From Meandrina meandrites (taxonomy: Eukaryota; Cnidaria; Anthozoa; Scleractinia; Meandrinidae): a stretch of 64,000 bases of DNA. The notes beneath the pieces are model-generated. The model was not told where the DNA came from. It saw only the letters and a program-made list of their open reading frames with translations, and did no database searches. Within the stretch, counting starts at the first letter, position 1. Every line of letters begins with the position of its first letter. A program made the translations under genes and the position numbers. Shown here one piece after another: positions 35,522 through 47,651 of the stretch. The stretch spans positions 25,936,455 through 26,000,454 of the forward strand of contig OY855903.1 in the NCBI GenBank assembly GCA_963693305.1, in the 5' to 3' direction.

Positions 35522-36084
35522 TAAAGCAAGGGACCGCAAACGAAAATGCTGCTAATGTAGGATCCAACAAGGACATTTAGGACAATTCGCTTTGTGGGAC
35601 ATCATCGTGACACTTTGGTCTTCTTGTCCCCCGAAACGCGTGATGTGGCAGTGCGTGATTCGGGGGACAAGTGAGTTCAAAGTACGGAACTTGATATAGT
35701 GTACGGGTTATTGGGCAATCTATTTGCGTTGGCTCTTTCGCTGGCTTCATTTAGATTTGCTACACCGTGCTGATGAGTTCCAATAAGAACGAAACAGCTG
35801 TCCACGGTTGCAATCCTGCTATATCGGTTCTAGTCGTGTTGGTGTCTCACAAAGTTTACTTTTTATGAAGTACGATCAGCCTTGCATTATTGTTTGTCAT
35901 TTATCATTTTTACGCTGATCAGATCCCTTGTTGGATTCTACATTAGCAACCTTTTCGTTTGCGGTCCCTTGCTTTAAGTTATACTAACAGCGCAATATTT
36001 TAAAGATTACGGGATCTCTGTCCAAGATTATTAACACGCAGCGAAGGAACGTAGCAAGGTAACACACTGTCGGCAAGCTGCAAA

Positions 36085-36232
36085 AGGCAGGGACAAAAGT
36101 CGGACCGGATCAACTCGGATCGCTGATTTGAATAAGAATAGCACCTATTCAAGAACGAGGAAATGCACAATAGTGCTATTCTTATTCAAATCAGCGATCC
36201 GAGTTGATCCGGTCCGACTTTTGTCCCTGCCT
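36085..36232. mobile_element. MULE-like MITE, left arm only
   Basis: A 148-bp hairpin with terminal inverted repeats of about 60 bp (AGGCAGGGACAAAAGTCGGA at each end) is flanked by a perfect 9-bp duplication AGCTGCAAA (36076-36084 and 36233-36241). The right arm at about 37290 has the empty site with one copy of the 9-mer. A 9-bp duplication suits Mutator-like elements. Its absence from the right arm shows that it inserted after the two copies separated. Confidence 0.85.
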
Positions 36233-36636
36233 AGCTGCAAATATAACAGAGGAAGCAATATCAGGAGCATTTTGGCTACAGAAACCACCTTCTGCGACAC
36301 GTGACATTGCATTTACAAACACTCCCATTTTCGAAAAACTAACTCCCATTTTCAACAAATCAACCTAAAACTAACTCCCATTTTCAAAAAATCAACTCCC
36401 ATTTTGGAAAAACCAACTCCCATTTTCGAAAAAACTAACTCCCATTTTCGAAAAAATCAACTCCCATTTTCGAAAAAAACAACTCCCATTTACGGAAAAA
36501 CTATCTCCCATTTTCAATAAATCAACTCCCATTTTTGAAAAACCAACTCCCATTTTCGAAAAAAAAAACTCCCATTTTCGGAAAAACTAACTCCCATTTT
36601 CAGGAAATCAACTCCCATTTTCGAAAAACAAACTCC

Positions 36637-36676
36637 TACGGAAGCTTCAAAGGGACATCTACTTTTACGCTAAGTT
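36637..36676. repeat. Central spacer of the giant palindrome
   Basis: Forty bases separate the two inverted fold-back elements. They are not themselves palindromic but match the 40 bp beside the left element (34731-34770, same strand). The inversion junction therefore lies exactly at a fold-back element end. Confidence 0.85.
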
Positions 36677-38596
36677 GGAGTTTGTTTTTTGAAAATGGGA
36701 GTTAGTTTTTTCGAAAATGGGAGTTGGTTTTTCAAAAATGGGAGTTGATTTTTTGAAAATGGGAGTTAGTTTTTCCGAAAATGGGAGTTGGTTTTTCAAA
36801 AATGGGAGTTGATTTTTTGAAAATGGGAGTTAGTTTTTTCGAAAATGGGAGTTGGTTTATTGAAAATGGGAGTTGATTCTTTGAAAATGGGAGTTAGTTT
36901 TTTCGAAAATCGGAGTTGGTTTTTAAAAAATCGGAGTGGATTTTTTGAAAATGGGAGTTAGTTTTTTCGAAAATGGGAGTTGTTTTTTTCGAAAATGGGG
37001 GTTAGTTTTTTCGAAAATGGGAGTTAGTTTTTTCAAAAATAAGAGTTGGTTTTTCCAAAATGGGAGTTGATTTTTTGAAAATGGGAGTTAGTTTTTTCGA
37101 AAATGGGAGTTGGTTTTAGGTTGATTTGTTGAAAATGGGAGTTAGTTTTTCGAAAATGGGAGTTGGTTTTTCGAAAAGAAGAGTTCGTTTTAAAAATGGG
37201 AGTGTTTGTAAATGCAATGTCACGTGTCGCAGAAGGTGGTTTCTGTAGCCAAAATGCTCCTGATATTGCTTCCTCTGCTATATTTGCAGCTTGCCGACAG
37301 TGTGTTACCTTGCTACGTTCCTTCGCTGCGTGTTAATAATCTTGGACAGAGATCACGTATCCTTTAAAATATTGCGCTGTTAGTATAACTTAAAGCAAGG
37401 GACCGCAAACGAAAAGGTTGCTAATGTAGAATCCAACAAGGGATCTGATCAGCGTAAAAATGATAAATGACAAACAATAATGCAAGGCTGATCGTACTTC
37501 ATAAAAAGTAAACTTTGTGAGACACCAACACGACTAGAACCGATATAGCAGGATTGCAACCGTGGACAGCTGTTTCGTTCTTATTGGAACTCATCAGCAC
37601 GGTGTAGCAAATCTAAATGAAGCCAGCGAAAGAGCCAACGCAAATAGATTGCCCAATAACCCGTACACTATATCAAGTTCCGTACTTTGAACTCACTTGT
37701 CCCCCGAATCACGCACTGCCACATCACGTGTTTCGGGGGACAAGAAGACCAAAGTGTCACGATGATGTCCCACAAAGCGAATTGTCCTAAATGTCCTTGT
37801 TGGATCCTACATTAGCAGCATTTTCGTTTGCGGTCCCTTGCTTTACTGTCAAATTCAGAATACCGTGAACATCTGAAATATTTCAGGAATGTTGATTGTG
37901 TAGTGATTAATCACAATGAAATTCTGAAACACTCAAGCAAACCTCAAAACCACAAACTAATAACCGTTGCTGTTTGCGGTTTAGTTTTCTCACGCCTAAT
38001 TGGCTTTTCCTTGCAACACAATAACATGCCATTAATATTTCTGGTGTTCATGGTTTTCTGAGTTTCGCAGTAAGTTATACTAACAGCGCAATATTTTAAA
38101 GGATACGGGATCTCTGTCCAAGATTATTAACACGCAGCGAAGGAACGTAGCGAGGTAACACACTGTCTGCAAGCTGCAAATATAGCAGAAGCAGCAATAT
38201 CAGGACACGTGACATTGCATTTACAAACACTCCCATTTTTAAAACGAACTCTTATTTTCGAAAAACCAACTCCCATTTTGAAACAACCAACTCCCATTTT
38301 CGAAAAAACTAACTCCCATTTTCAAAAAATCAACTCCCATTTTTGAAAAACCAACTCCCATTTTCGAAAAAACTAACTCCCATTTTCGAAAAAACTAACT
38401 CCCATTTTCAAAAAATCAACTCCCATTTTCGAAAAAAATAACTCCCATTTTCGGAAAAACTAATTCCCATTTTCAAAAAATCAACTTCCATTTTTGAAAA
38501 ACCAACTCCCATTTTCGAAAAAACTAACTCCCATTTTCAATAAACCAACTCCCATTTTCGAAAAAAACTAACTCCCATTTTCAAAAAACAAACTCC
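36677..38596. mobile_element. Fold-back element, right copy
   Basis: Inverted partner of the left fold-back element, with unit arrays at 36677-37204 and 38229-38596 and the mariner-like MITE at 37846-38070, but without the 148-bp MITE. The inner array is longer than its partner in the left copy (about 528 against 316 bp), showing copy-number change of the short units. Confidence 0.6.
37846..38070. mobile_element. TA-flanked mariner-like MITE (right copy)
   Basis: Mirror of the left-arm MITE, also 225 bp and flanked by TA (37844-37845 and 38071-38072). It was present before the arms separated. Confidence 0.7.
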
Positions 38597-40669
38597 AACT
38601 TAGCGTAAAAGCAGATGTCCCTTTGAAGCTTCCGTAGAAGTCACAAATTATAAATACAACAAATATCGTTAGCGTATGTTTCAACTGCAAAACGGTAATG
38701 ACAATTTGTCGAGTACAAGTTCCTGGATTGATAAAACTATATACATGCGTTAAAGGTCCCCTTGATTGGCAAACAAAGAGTACTGCAATCAAATTCCGCC
38801 ACACAATTTGCCAAACAAAAAGCCGTTGCGTTCACTGCTTGCACAGAGATTGACATCGATTCTGGAAAACTTGCATGACAAATGACATTCATTTATACAG
38901 CATGTGAAACTGCTCAAATTTTAAAATCTAAACGTCAACGCTAGCTAATGCTCTATTCAACATAAACTACATAAGCTTCAAATTGAACAAATTGAAATTT
39001 TATTGCAGTTATTTACTCAAACAAAAAAACTTGAAATTGTCACGAGCGAACTCCGCCACGCACAGTTGAAACAAACGGTACGGTCGCTACTTTCCCTGTT
39101 TCGAACTTCTGTTTCATAAACATCGCTAAATAAATATTTACCTTCCAAATGTTGCTGTCACAACTACTCAAGTTTAAAAGGGATGCAATCGAAATTAATT
39201 GAAAACTCAGTGCCATACCGCCAAAATTTGCATCGATCTGTTTTCGTGGCGAACGAACAAGTTGAAATTTCATTGTTCTGTATTCGACATTTCATTGGCT
39301 GAAGTTGTAAAAATGCTGAAATCTATTGTTTTCGTTCTGCTTTGTGATTGGTTAACTTTGTCTGGGTGACCCCGGTAATAGTAGCCGCACTGTAAAGAAA
39401 ATGCGAAACGTACAAAAAAGGTACGCAGCCTTCCTTTTAACCAATCTATATCCAGATATTGCGAAAGAAAATTGGATTTTCCGTTCCATTTATGGACAAA
39501 CCAATCTTAGATTGCAATTCGAACAAACCAGCTGCATCGTTCCGATTGGTAACTGAAGCTTGTTTGGAATTTCGTTCCATTTGAGCGAATTTGGTCAGGA
39601 TTACAAAGAAAGTGATTCCCAGGCCGCTAGCCGTTATGGCTAGATCTTTTCTAGATTTTCGTTCCTGACCTAACACGAAGATTCAAATAATCTGGATTAA
39701 ATAGGTTGATTAACAGGAACGCCACCAAAGTTTGTTGCAAAATTAAAATGGTAGTCCATAATGGGATTCTCTCATTTGTCTGCCACTGTCCTACAAATTC
39801 TTACCTTTGTTACTGTATGTTTTTTATCTACGTTTCCTGGCAAGCTTTTCGAAATCATGCTGGATGTACAGTTCTCCCTTAATTATAGTCACGATTACCG
39901 TCTGCTCCTCGGGAATATGAACCCACACCCCTCCCGCCGAAGTCCCTACTAGTCTTCACGATCCGAGGCGTGGTACGTTTCTAATTCTGCTCTGGGACAA
40001 CGGCTGGGTGATCGTGACGTGGGTATTGTTGGCCAACGCCCGGGGTAATCAAAATGTCAGCGGCTAGAAAAAAGAGAAGAAAGTTAACATAAAAGTTGGA
40101 CTAATGGTTTCAGAGCACAAGCGCATTAAAAATTGCAAACTGAAAATTTCAAACACAAAAAAGTTTATTTTGTTTCCAAACAGTCTATGAAGCGTTGATA
40201 CATTGCGTAATATATTCGAAAAAGTAAAAACTGACATAAAAAAAAAAACAAAATTGCGAATTACACTTGTAAATAATAACAATGAAATTTTAATCGAAAA
40301 AGTAAAAATTGACAGAAGAAACAAAATCGTGAAAATTACACATTGGCAGTTTAAAGCATTTTTAGGCGAATTGTACTGATTTGATTCAACGTGACAATAC
40401 TTCCAGGCTTTAAAAAGAACAGGACTACGGTGGCGGTCCAGGGAAGGCCGGCCAAAAGAGGGAGTTTAGGACATGACACGGGGAGTAAAGGGGTACAGGG
40501 ATTCAACGGGGTCGGGTGGTGAAGGGAAGCAGGAATTAATGTATAATGGGCGTGAAGGGGGAGGTGGGAGTAAGGAATGAATCATTTTTGGCCGCTGGGA
40601 TTTTCATGGGATAGGGTTTGAGGGTGAAGGGGTAGCCCCCCTAATTCCGCCACCGAGACGATTCGCGCT
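38597..40669. other. Intergenic, right arm
   Basis: Mirror of 32701-34770. It begins with the inverted 40-bp flank copy (38597-38636) and includes the duplicated exon fragment at 39961-39990. No gene is supported. Confidence 0.45.
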
Positions 40670-42294
40670 CTAATCAGTAAAGAAGTCCTCCCACTCTTGC
40701 ACAACTCTCCTCTCCTCAAGCTCGTCTCCCCAGGACTCGTCGCCATCATCCGAGGCGTGGTAAGTTTCTAGTTCTGCGAGGTCAGCGCGGATTCCGTCTT
40801 CCTCGTCTTTAAGCATTCGCGTCATCTAAAAACGCACACGGGAAGAATTGAAATCATCAGTCTATATACGTGTCAATAAATGTGGTTTTAATTCAATTAA
40901 ACACGACGAGGAAACTGAGAATCTTAATATCCTCTCTCACTCCTTTCACTGTTGTGATTCCTCGATTTAGGACACTCCTATAGAACGTTTCATATTTCAG
41001 ATCAATTAGCTACTTCACGTGGGAAATAAAACGACATTGGCGTTTTGCCTCACTCATGAACTAGGCACATGAACTTCTAGACAAAGGGACATGTTGAAGG
41101 AGCAAAAATAACAACACGTACACAAACAATAGAATGTAGCAGAGAAATGTTGTGGTGATACGCTGTGTGTAAATAAACCATTAATGTGTAAGAAAATGTA
41201 TAATCTCCATAGATCATTATATCACCTTTTTGTCTAATATCTTCTTGGAACTGTGGAACTGTTTGGGTTTATAGTTAGAAAAGTTTTAAAATTGGCAAAC
41301 TTACTCTGTCTTTGACCTTCTTAGCTTGCTTCTCTCGCAGTTTCTTCTGCCTGTCAATCTTCTGCTGATGCTTCACCTTTCTTTGCTCGGTCTTCTCTAC
41401 CTTTTGTTTAATGGAGGACTGAAGCTGTGTCTTGGCAAAGGCCTGAGCTGCGGCAATCCTGCTTCTATTCCGTGACGCTCTGTTCCCAGCTTGCTTTCGC
41501 TTCTCGATTTGCTGATTGCGCTTGTTCTCTGCTGCCTCCTGCTTAGCTGCAATTTTCACAGCAGTAGCTTGTGCGGACGCCTCCGCTGGGTGTGGTCGAC
41601 TTACTCCAGCCCTGCTGCGCGCGCACTGTCGGATGCGCTGTAATTCCTGTAGCTTTCTTTCCTCGGCAGCGCGCATTTTCTCCTTCACATCTTCCAAGGT
41701 GCATTCGGGAGCGACTTTGCGCTTTCGAAAGCGCATCGAAACTCTGGCAGATGGGCAGACCGTCTTTTTGTCTCCATTAGGAATGTTGAAAGCGACCGAG
41801 GTTTTCAATTTTTCTGGGAGAGTTGAGTCAGTTGAGCTGAGAGGCTGAACAGCACGAACAGTATTGGAACTTGAAGAAGCACCGTAAGTTTGAAATGTGA
41901 GGATTTCACGCGCTGTTTCCAAGAGCTGCTGATCCCGGTTTATACCAGGAAGCCTGATATCCCTGCGATTTTGGGAAGGTCCTGTAGTCTCGAGCACTCT
42001 TTCACTAGCCAATGCGCGCGCGGCATCTTCAATTTCATCTTGCGACGAAGAATCAGACTTGCTTGAACATTCAACCCCGAGTGAACTGTTACTGAGGAAT
42101 TTTGCCAAAGAATGAGCACTTGATACATCATTTCGATCTCCGTCTTTCCAAAACTCTCTGTCTCGAAAGTATGCCGAGTCGTCGCTGGCGAGCTTCATTT
42201 GACTCGAAACTCGTCGTGGCTCCGGAAAAACCATTATTGCTGGATCAATGTTGTTGTTTCTTCCTTTAAACTTGGAAAGTAATGATCCACACAT
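40670..42294 (-). CDS. Stathmin-domain-like coiled-coil protein (right copy)
   Basis: This is the intact copy. Exon 1 (42294-41305) encodes 330 residues, donor GTAAGT follows, and exon 2 (40825-40670) adds 51 residues ending WEDFFTD. A Ser-rich N-terminal half (residues 30-170) leads to a basic stretch and the stathmin-like TLEDVKEKMRAAEERK at about residues 197-215, then about 130 residues of Lys/Arg/Gln-rich coiled coil (for example EKTEQRKVKHQQK). The order resembles STMND1-type stathmin-domain proteins, which would act on tubulin or microtubules, but the tail is longer than I expect and homology is judged only by eye. The start is the first ATG (MCGSLL); a second at MVFPEP is possible. 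It differs from the left copy by few residues (including A/V, S/P, and Q where the left copy has a stop). Confidence 0.6.
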
Positions 42295-42919
42295 ATTTTG
42301 TAATCGAACTCTGCTAACAATGTTATAAAAATCACCTCAGTAATATTTGTTGTACAACAGTTGTTTGCAACGCACAAAAGCCGTATCAACAATTTTCCGA
42401 AATGGAAAAAAAACTTCACGTTGCCTTGGAATCGTTTATTACGCGCGCAAACGTCAGCATTTAAGTTGACGTAAAATTTACTGGATGACGGTAAGACATT
42501 CTAATCAAACTTTGGCTAACAGGTAAAAGGAACATCTTATCTTTAGAAGTGATTTGTGTTCGACGAAATCTAGATTAATGTTCCAGTCATACAATATGGC
42601 CACTTCTGGGGAAAGTTTGCTAGCGTAGAGTTAACTTGCATTGTACTTATAACGAAGCTAGGACTTCACCATTGCGGGCTCAACTCACTCCATGACATTC
42701 AACTGAAACGTTACTGAATGTTTTTAAGACTCACTTTCAACGCCGCAATTCCTGCCTAAATTTAGACGAATGTTACAAAGCGAGATAAAGGACCGCCGGA
42801 AAAGTCTAAATGTTATATAAATTTGAAATCCTATTTTATTCGTGTGAATTACGTGAACACGAGCCGCATAAAAGGTAAATCTGGCGATTTTTTCTCATGT
42901 CTGTCATTCAAGGATAAGA

Positions 42920-42950
<31 letters not shown>

Positions 42951-43506
42951 TTAATCATGATAATAATAATAGTAGCAATAATAATATTAATAATAATTTA
43001 TTAACATAAATAGCGCGTGCTGCATGGCGTAATGAGCGTATGGGATTGCGCTTAAATAAAATGAATGATTTCCAAATAAATATTATGCTAGGATGGTCGA
43101 CAGCTAAATTACTACAAATTTACTTTCCAAAAGTGTCCGGGCATTCGCGTTTTTCGCGCATTCTCTTGTTTGCTACTGGTTAACTTCCCTATGTGTGCAA
43201 CATACAGAGGATTAGCTGAGCCCACAATGGACACTTTGTGCTCAGCGGGGTTGCTATGCGACATGTGTTTTCAACAGCGTGCAAACTAATCCTGAGACCA
43301 TCCCTGAGCCTACTATAGGATTAACGGCTCTAACCAGACTGACACTAGGACCGATTAGAAGTTACAACAGAAAAATTCCTGTACGAGATTTTCATTGTAA
43401 ATAAAAGCAGTATTGACCTAAGGTCTCAGTCTATAATGGGGCTATTCTGATCAGTATTTTTGTGCGTTTAGTTCATGTTTGATGCTAGGCTAGTAATAGA
43501 AAATCC
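42295..43506. other. Intergenic, right arm
   Basis: Mirror of 29852-31075, with an AAT microsatellite at about 42921-43000. Nothing else is supported. Confidence 0.4.
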
Positions 43507-44517
43507 TTACAACTCGCAGCTTGTACGCTTGAGGTCTTTCAGCTGAATAACCCTCGAGGAAGGCTCATGTCTTAAACAACGATAACAAACAGAGCCAAAT
43601 GATCCAAAGAAAATTCGTAAATTCCGCCCGTAAACTAGAAAGTTCGTTGCATAGGTCATGAAAGATACCGGTCTGGCTAAAACAATAGGATCCACGGAAT
43701 GAAGCTTTCCATAATATTGCAGGATATTCACCACAAACAGCGGAATGTGCGCCACAACGAAACACACGAACATTTCGATCACAGTTCTAATCATTTTCTT
43801 CTGTTTCATCTGATCGGATTTACGATCTAAGCCGTGAAGTTCACTCATTATTCGGTTATGCCGCTTGAGAATTAATCGTACGCGCAAAAAAGAGTGCACA
43901 ACGGAAAGAAACGAAAGCATTCCAACGACAAAAACCATTATTCGCAGAATTAACCCTGCATGATATTTTGCGCTAGTAGAGTGCGAATGCTGAAGGATAA
44001 ATGGGTACTCCTCGCGTAACGAGTATACGAATATTCCGACGCCCAACGCCGAAAAAAACATGACGACCAACGCAATTTGAATTCGCCACTCCGTTAGAAG
44101 GGTTCCACGCCTTGTCATCTTTCTAAGGGTATCATTCATGTCACAACCAATTAAAACAAAACAAAAATAACTGCACCAATGTATAGAGTACGACACAATA
44201 TTATGTGCAAGTGATATGATGTATAGTTCATCGCGAGCAGGACGCAGAACTAGTGCAGAAAATGCCAGAGGGATATTCACTAGGCATCCGATTAGATCAA
44301 CCACGGCGAGCGCGGTCAAAATACGTCTTGTAGTCTTGTTGAACAACGTTGGGGTCTTTGCAAAGATGAAAATCACTCTCGAGTTGCCAAACCCACCAAT
44401 GACACCAATTGCAGCTAGAATGAGTCCGGTGACAATTCTGGCTGAAACTGTTGGATGTTGGAGTTCGGAAATGTGGTTTGAAGTGCCGGTGAGATTCACT
44501 GAAACGTTCACCATCAT
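43507..44517 (-). CDS. Rhodopsin-like GPCR, orphan (right copy)
   Basis: Same 336-residue, single-exon receptor as the left-arm gene, with the same seven hydrophobic segments, N45, D74, CDMN at the end of TM3 and NFLVY in TM7. By eye it differs at six residues: V for M in TM2 (LAVVDL), N for T in TM3 (AHNIV), G for E in loop 2 (RRGTL), R for H after TM5 (FLRVR), K for R in loop 3 (DRKSD) and I for V before TM6 (KKMIR). The changes are spread over membrane and loop positions and the frame is intact, so both copies look functional. The ligand and G-protein partner are unknown. Confidence 0.8.
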   Translation of the reverse strand: MMVNVSVNLTGTSNHISELQHPTVSARIVTGLILAAIGVIGGFGNSRVIFIFAKTPTLFNKTTRRILTALAVVDLIGCLVNIPLAFSALVLRPARDELYIISLAHNIVSYSIHWCSYFCFVLIGCDMNDTLRKMTRRGTLLTEWRIQIALVVMFFSALGVGIFVYSLREEYPFILQHSHSTSAKYHAGLILRIMVFVVGMLSFLSVVHSFLRVRLILKRHNRIMSELHGLDRKSDQMKQKKMIRTVIEMFVCFVVAHIPLFVVNILQYYGKLHSVDPIVLARPVSFMTYATNFLVYGRNLRIFFGSFGSVCYRCLRHEPSSRVIQLKDLKRTSCEL

Positions 44518-45350
44518 TATTGGACTCTGTTTAAGATGTCGGCTTCGTACAGTCTTAGCAGTGAATTATTCACCCATACGAATACATCGATACAGCGTAA
44601 GCGAATCAACTCACTGGCAGGAAGAGAATATTTTTGGTTTCTGCGAAACTTAGAGTTCTGACAGTAAAAAAAACTTCCACTCGAATTCATGACGTGAAAC
44701 TCGTACCACAAAAGTTCTAAATAATTAATTTCCAGGAAAGACTTGTCCTGTAAATCATACATAATCATACAAGATTAAAACTGGTAACAAATTAAATTTT
44801 TGTGCCAAAAAATATATTCGTGATCTTTCCGCAAAACTGTCACTGCAACAAACGGTCATGATAGTCAAGAGAGGCAAGGAAACATTGAGAAATCGTGTGT
44901 TATTACTTATGGAAGCAAAGAAAACTGAAACTATTTCATTACCGCTATAACTAAAAAAAATTGAAATATGTCGACAAACGAATTCGCGCGAAGAGTTTTT
45001 AGCGGCTTCCTATGATCTACCCACAAACATTCCACAAGATAATCCTTTTTAATCTTCCATCAAAAACTTGCAACTTGCATGCACGGTGACACGGTTAAAC
45101 CTCTCCAAGAGCTCAGAAACAAAAACTAGAAGTTATATTAACAAATAAAACATTGGGAGAGAAAGATCGAAGTATAAGTTGCAAAAACAGTAGATTTTTA
45201 TAAAGCTTGCAGTCTGTAGTAACTTGGTTACCTTAAATTATTAATTTGTAACAGCAGGTGGCAAAAAATGACCTCAAACAAAAAGGAACATTCAATTGCA
45301 GAGAAAATGCTTTTGTAAAAACCCGGTTTGGTCGACATACAGTACTGAAG
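44518..45350. other. Upstream region of right GPCR gene
   Basis: Mirror of 28010-28840. No strong promoter element or further gene is seen. Confidence 0.3.
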
Positions 45351-45359
45351 GTGGGAAAC

Positions 45360-46930
45360 TGTTTCAGCATGGTACAATTTCATTAAATAGGGATCGCTAT
45401 GTACTAAAATAAAATCTTTTATTTTCGCGACAGTTTTGTTTTCGTTGTTTTTATGCATCGTTAAAAGTTCACAAAATTTAAACCTGCCAAAATTAACCAC
45501 CGAAAGTAAATGTAATCTGGTATAGCTCGCGCTTTTCCAGAACATAGCTAAAGAATAGTGGCAGTAGTGATAACAGCCAATTGTTCCCTGTTTCCTTTTT
45601 GTGCAGAAGCGTTGAACTTTTCCCAGTTTGTTTGGAAGCGACTCATGGAATTTCGCGAAAATTGTCCACTCGGCAATTTTACGCGATTTTCAGGAATTTT
45701 GCAACATGACGTTACATGGGACTGTAAAATGAACACTTTTAGTTTTGCACTAGTTTCTTCAACCGGACTCCCTCCGTATGGCGTTACGCCTTCTTTCGCC
45801 CTCAATCTCTTTCCACATCCTAACACTTCCCCCTCCCCTCCCCTCCCACCCCACACACAAAAAGAGCTTTCCCACAACTTCCGCCCCTGAACACATCGTT
45901 GAAAGTTCACGAACTTTAAACCCGCCCAAATTAACCAGCAAAATTAAAATGTGATTTGGCACAACGCACTTTTCTCCATAACATAAATAACAAGTTAAGC
46001 AAGGTTTCATGTTCAACTGAACTGAAGCGTTGTTTCGCGTCTTTACAAGTATCAATCAATAAGTTATGCGAGGTTTCATGTTTAAAGCGTTTTTTCGCAT
46101 ATTTTCAAGTATGGATAAAAAGTTAAGCAAGATTTCGTTTTCTAAGCGTCGGTTCATGTCTTCAGAAGTATCAATAAAAAGCTAAGCAAAATTCCGTTTT
46201 CAAATCGTCGGTTCGCGTCTTCACAAGTATGGATAAAAGGTTAAGCAAAGTTACGTGTCAAAGCGTGGGCTCTGGTCTTCTCAAGGGACTATTGAACAAC
46301 GTTAGTTTTAGCTGATCTTGGTATTTTTCGTATTGCTACGAACACAAAGGTGAGATAAGATTTGAAGCACAAGAATGATTAAAACTCGCGCACAAAACAA
46401 TTGATTTACACTTTTTTATGTGTTTCAACATGGTATAATTTCGTTAAATAAACAGCGCTTTGTCCTGAAATAAAATATTTTATTTCAGTATAAGTGTTTT
46501 ATTTTCGTTATTTTCATGCATCGCTAAAAGTTTTCGAAATTTAAACCCGCCAAAATTAACTACCGAAAGTAAAATGTAACTTGACATTACGCACGTTTCT
46601 CCATAACATAAATAAAGAACCAAGACAGTAGTGATGGCAGCCACTTTTCTTTTTTGCTTTTTGTGCGAGAAGCTTTAAACTTTTCTCAGTCCAGTTTGAA
46701 GCGCCTCATGGAATTTTGCAAAATTGTCTATGGGAAAATACCGTCGACAATTTTGCGCGATTTTCACGAATTTTACAACATTAAATTATATGGGACTGCT
46801 AAACGAATACTTTTAGTTTTTCACTTGTTTTTCACCCGGGTTCCCTCCGTATCGTGTTTACGCCCTCTTTCTATCTTTATATCACCTTCGCCACCACCTC
46901 CGCTCTTGACGACAAGCTTTTGTCACACAG
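45360..46930. repeat. Tandem segmental duplication with minisatellite (right arm)
   Basis: Mirror of 26636-28010: two diverged direct copies at about 45360-45890 and 46440-46920. Between them the minisatellite of about 58 bp, containing TATGGATAAAAAGTTAAGCA, has about four to five units (46006-46290) against two in the left arm, which accounts for the roughly 200-bp shift between the arms here. Confidence 0.65.
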
Positions 46931-47578
46931 GCTTTTCGAAACTAAAATACTATTAAACAACGTTAGGTTTAGATGATCTTGGTATCTTCTTTATTGATGC
47001 GAACACGAGTGTGAGGTAAGATATCAAGCACGAAAGTGAGTCGGTGCCTCGTCTTATTTCCAAACACCGAAAAGAGAGTTGAAAATAAGACACGGAGCGG
47101 AATATTTTTGACGAACTACGAGGAGTTAGAAAGTACGAAACACTATCTCGATTGTTGTCAGGTCTTCTCAACAGAAACTGAAACTAGTAAGGATTAAATG
47201 GAGAAATAAAATCGTAGAAATCTATGCCAATTATGATATGATTCCAAACTACAATCACAGATCACAGCTTTATGAGGCGAGTTTGAGAATCAGATTTCTA
47301 ATTTGAATCTTAGTCCTGTTAGTCTATGTACAACCGCTGACTCCTCAAAATGCAGAGGGCGGGCGCCTGTGTTTCGACGCTGATAATAGTGTTCAAGGCC
47401 ACGTGACTTTTCTCAGAACGTGTTGAAAATGTCCTGATTAGTTGATCGATTATTTGCGGCGGTTTACTAAAGTGTCACGTTTCCAAATGGCTGAACCAGG
47501 TGACTTACATTTTATCGGTCGGACTGACAAATATCTCGTAAAAATCACACTGGAAACCTGCTACATTTTCTTGATTTA

Positions 47579-47580
<2 letters not shown>
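46931..47580. other. Intergenic, right arm
   Basis: Mirror of about 25995-26620. No gene is supported. It ends at the SINE insertion. Confidence 0.35.

Positions 47581-47651
<71 letters not shown>

Larger units (their letters stand above)
15931..36636 (+). repeat. Left arm of giant inverted repeat
   Basis: Every gene and most intergenic DNA here recurs in reverse complement between 36677 and 63765: the pairs 28841-29851/43507-44517, 31076-32065/41305-42294, 33693-33923/39446-39676 and 35297-35521/37846-38070 are near identical. Homology at the outer side stops at GGAATTTATTTA (about 15931; partner about 63765), where the right arm runs into a LINE tail that reaches the window end, so the true outer boundary may lie beyond the window. 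Arm-specific features are the 148-bp MITE at 36085 and a stop codon at 31877-31879. Confidence 0.95.
34771..36636. mobile_element. Fold-back element, left copy
   Basis: The element starts GGAGTTTG and ends CAAACTCC. Each end is an array of about 22-bp units built on GGGAGTTRG and TTCGAAAAT (34771-35139; inverted at 36321-36636). Inside these lie further inverted segments (35140-35296 continued at 35522-35570, pairing with 35930-36320). Long terminal inverted repeats made of tandem units resemble Drosophila FB elements in architecture; no transposase is seen and the class assignment is inference. Two smaller elements have inserted within it: 35297-35521 and 36085-36232. A further hairpin (CTTGTCCCCCGAA) lies at about 35624-35671. 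Confidence 0.6.

Noticed and set aside
35306..35539. Open frame conserved in both arms near the axis
   Set aside because: It lies almost wholly within the 225-bp mariner-like MITE and has no domain; conservation only reflects arm identity.
34771..38596. Regular arrays of about 22-bp units considered as a CRISPR array
   Set aside because: Units abut without unique spacers, occur in inverted pairs, and the context is eukaryotic.
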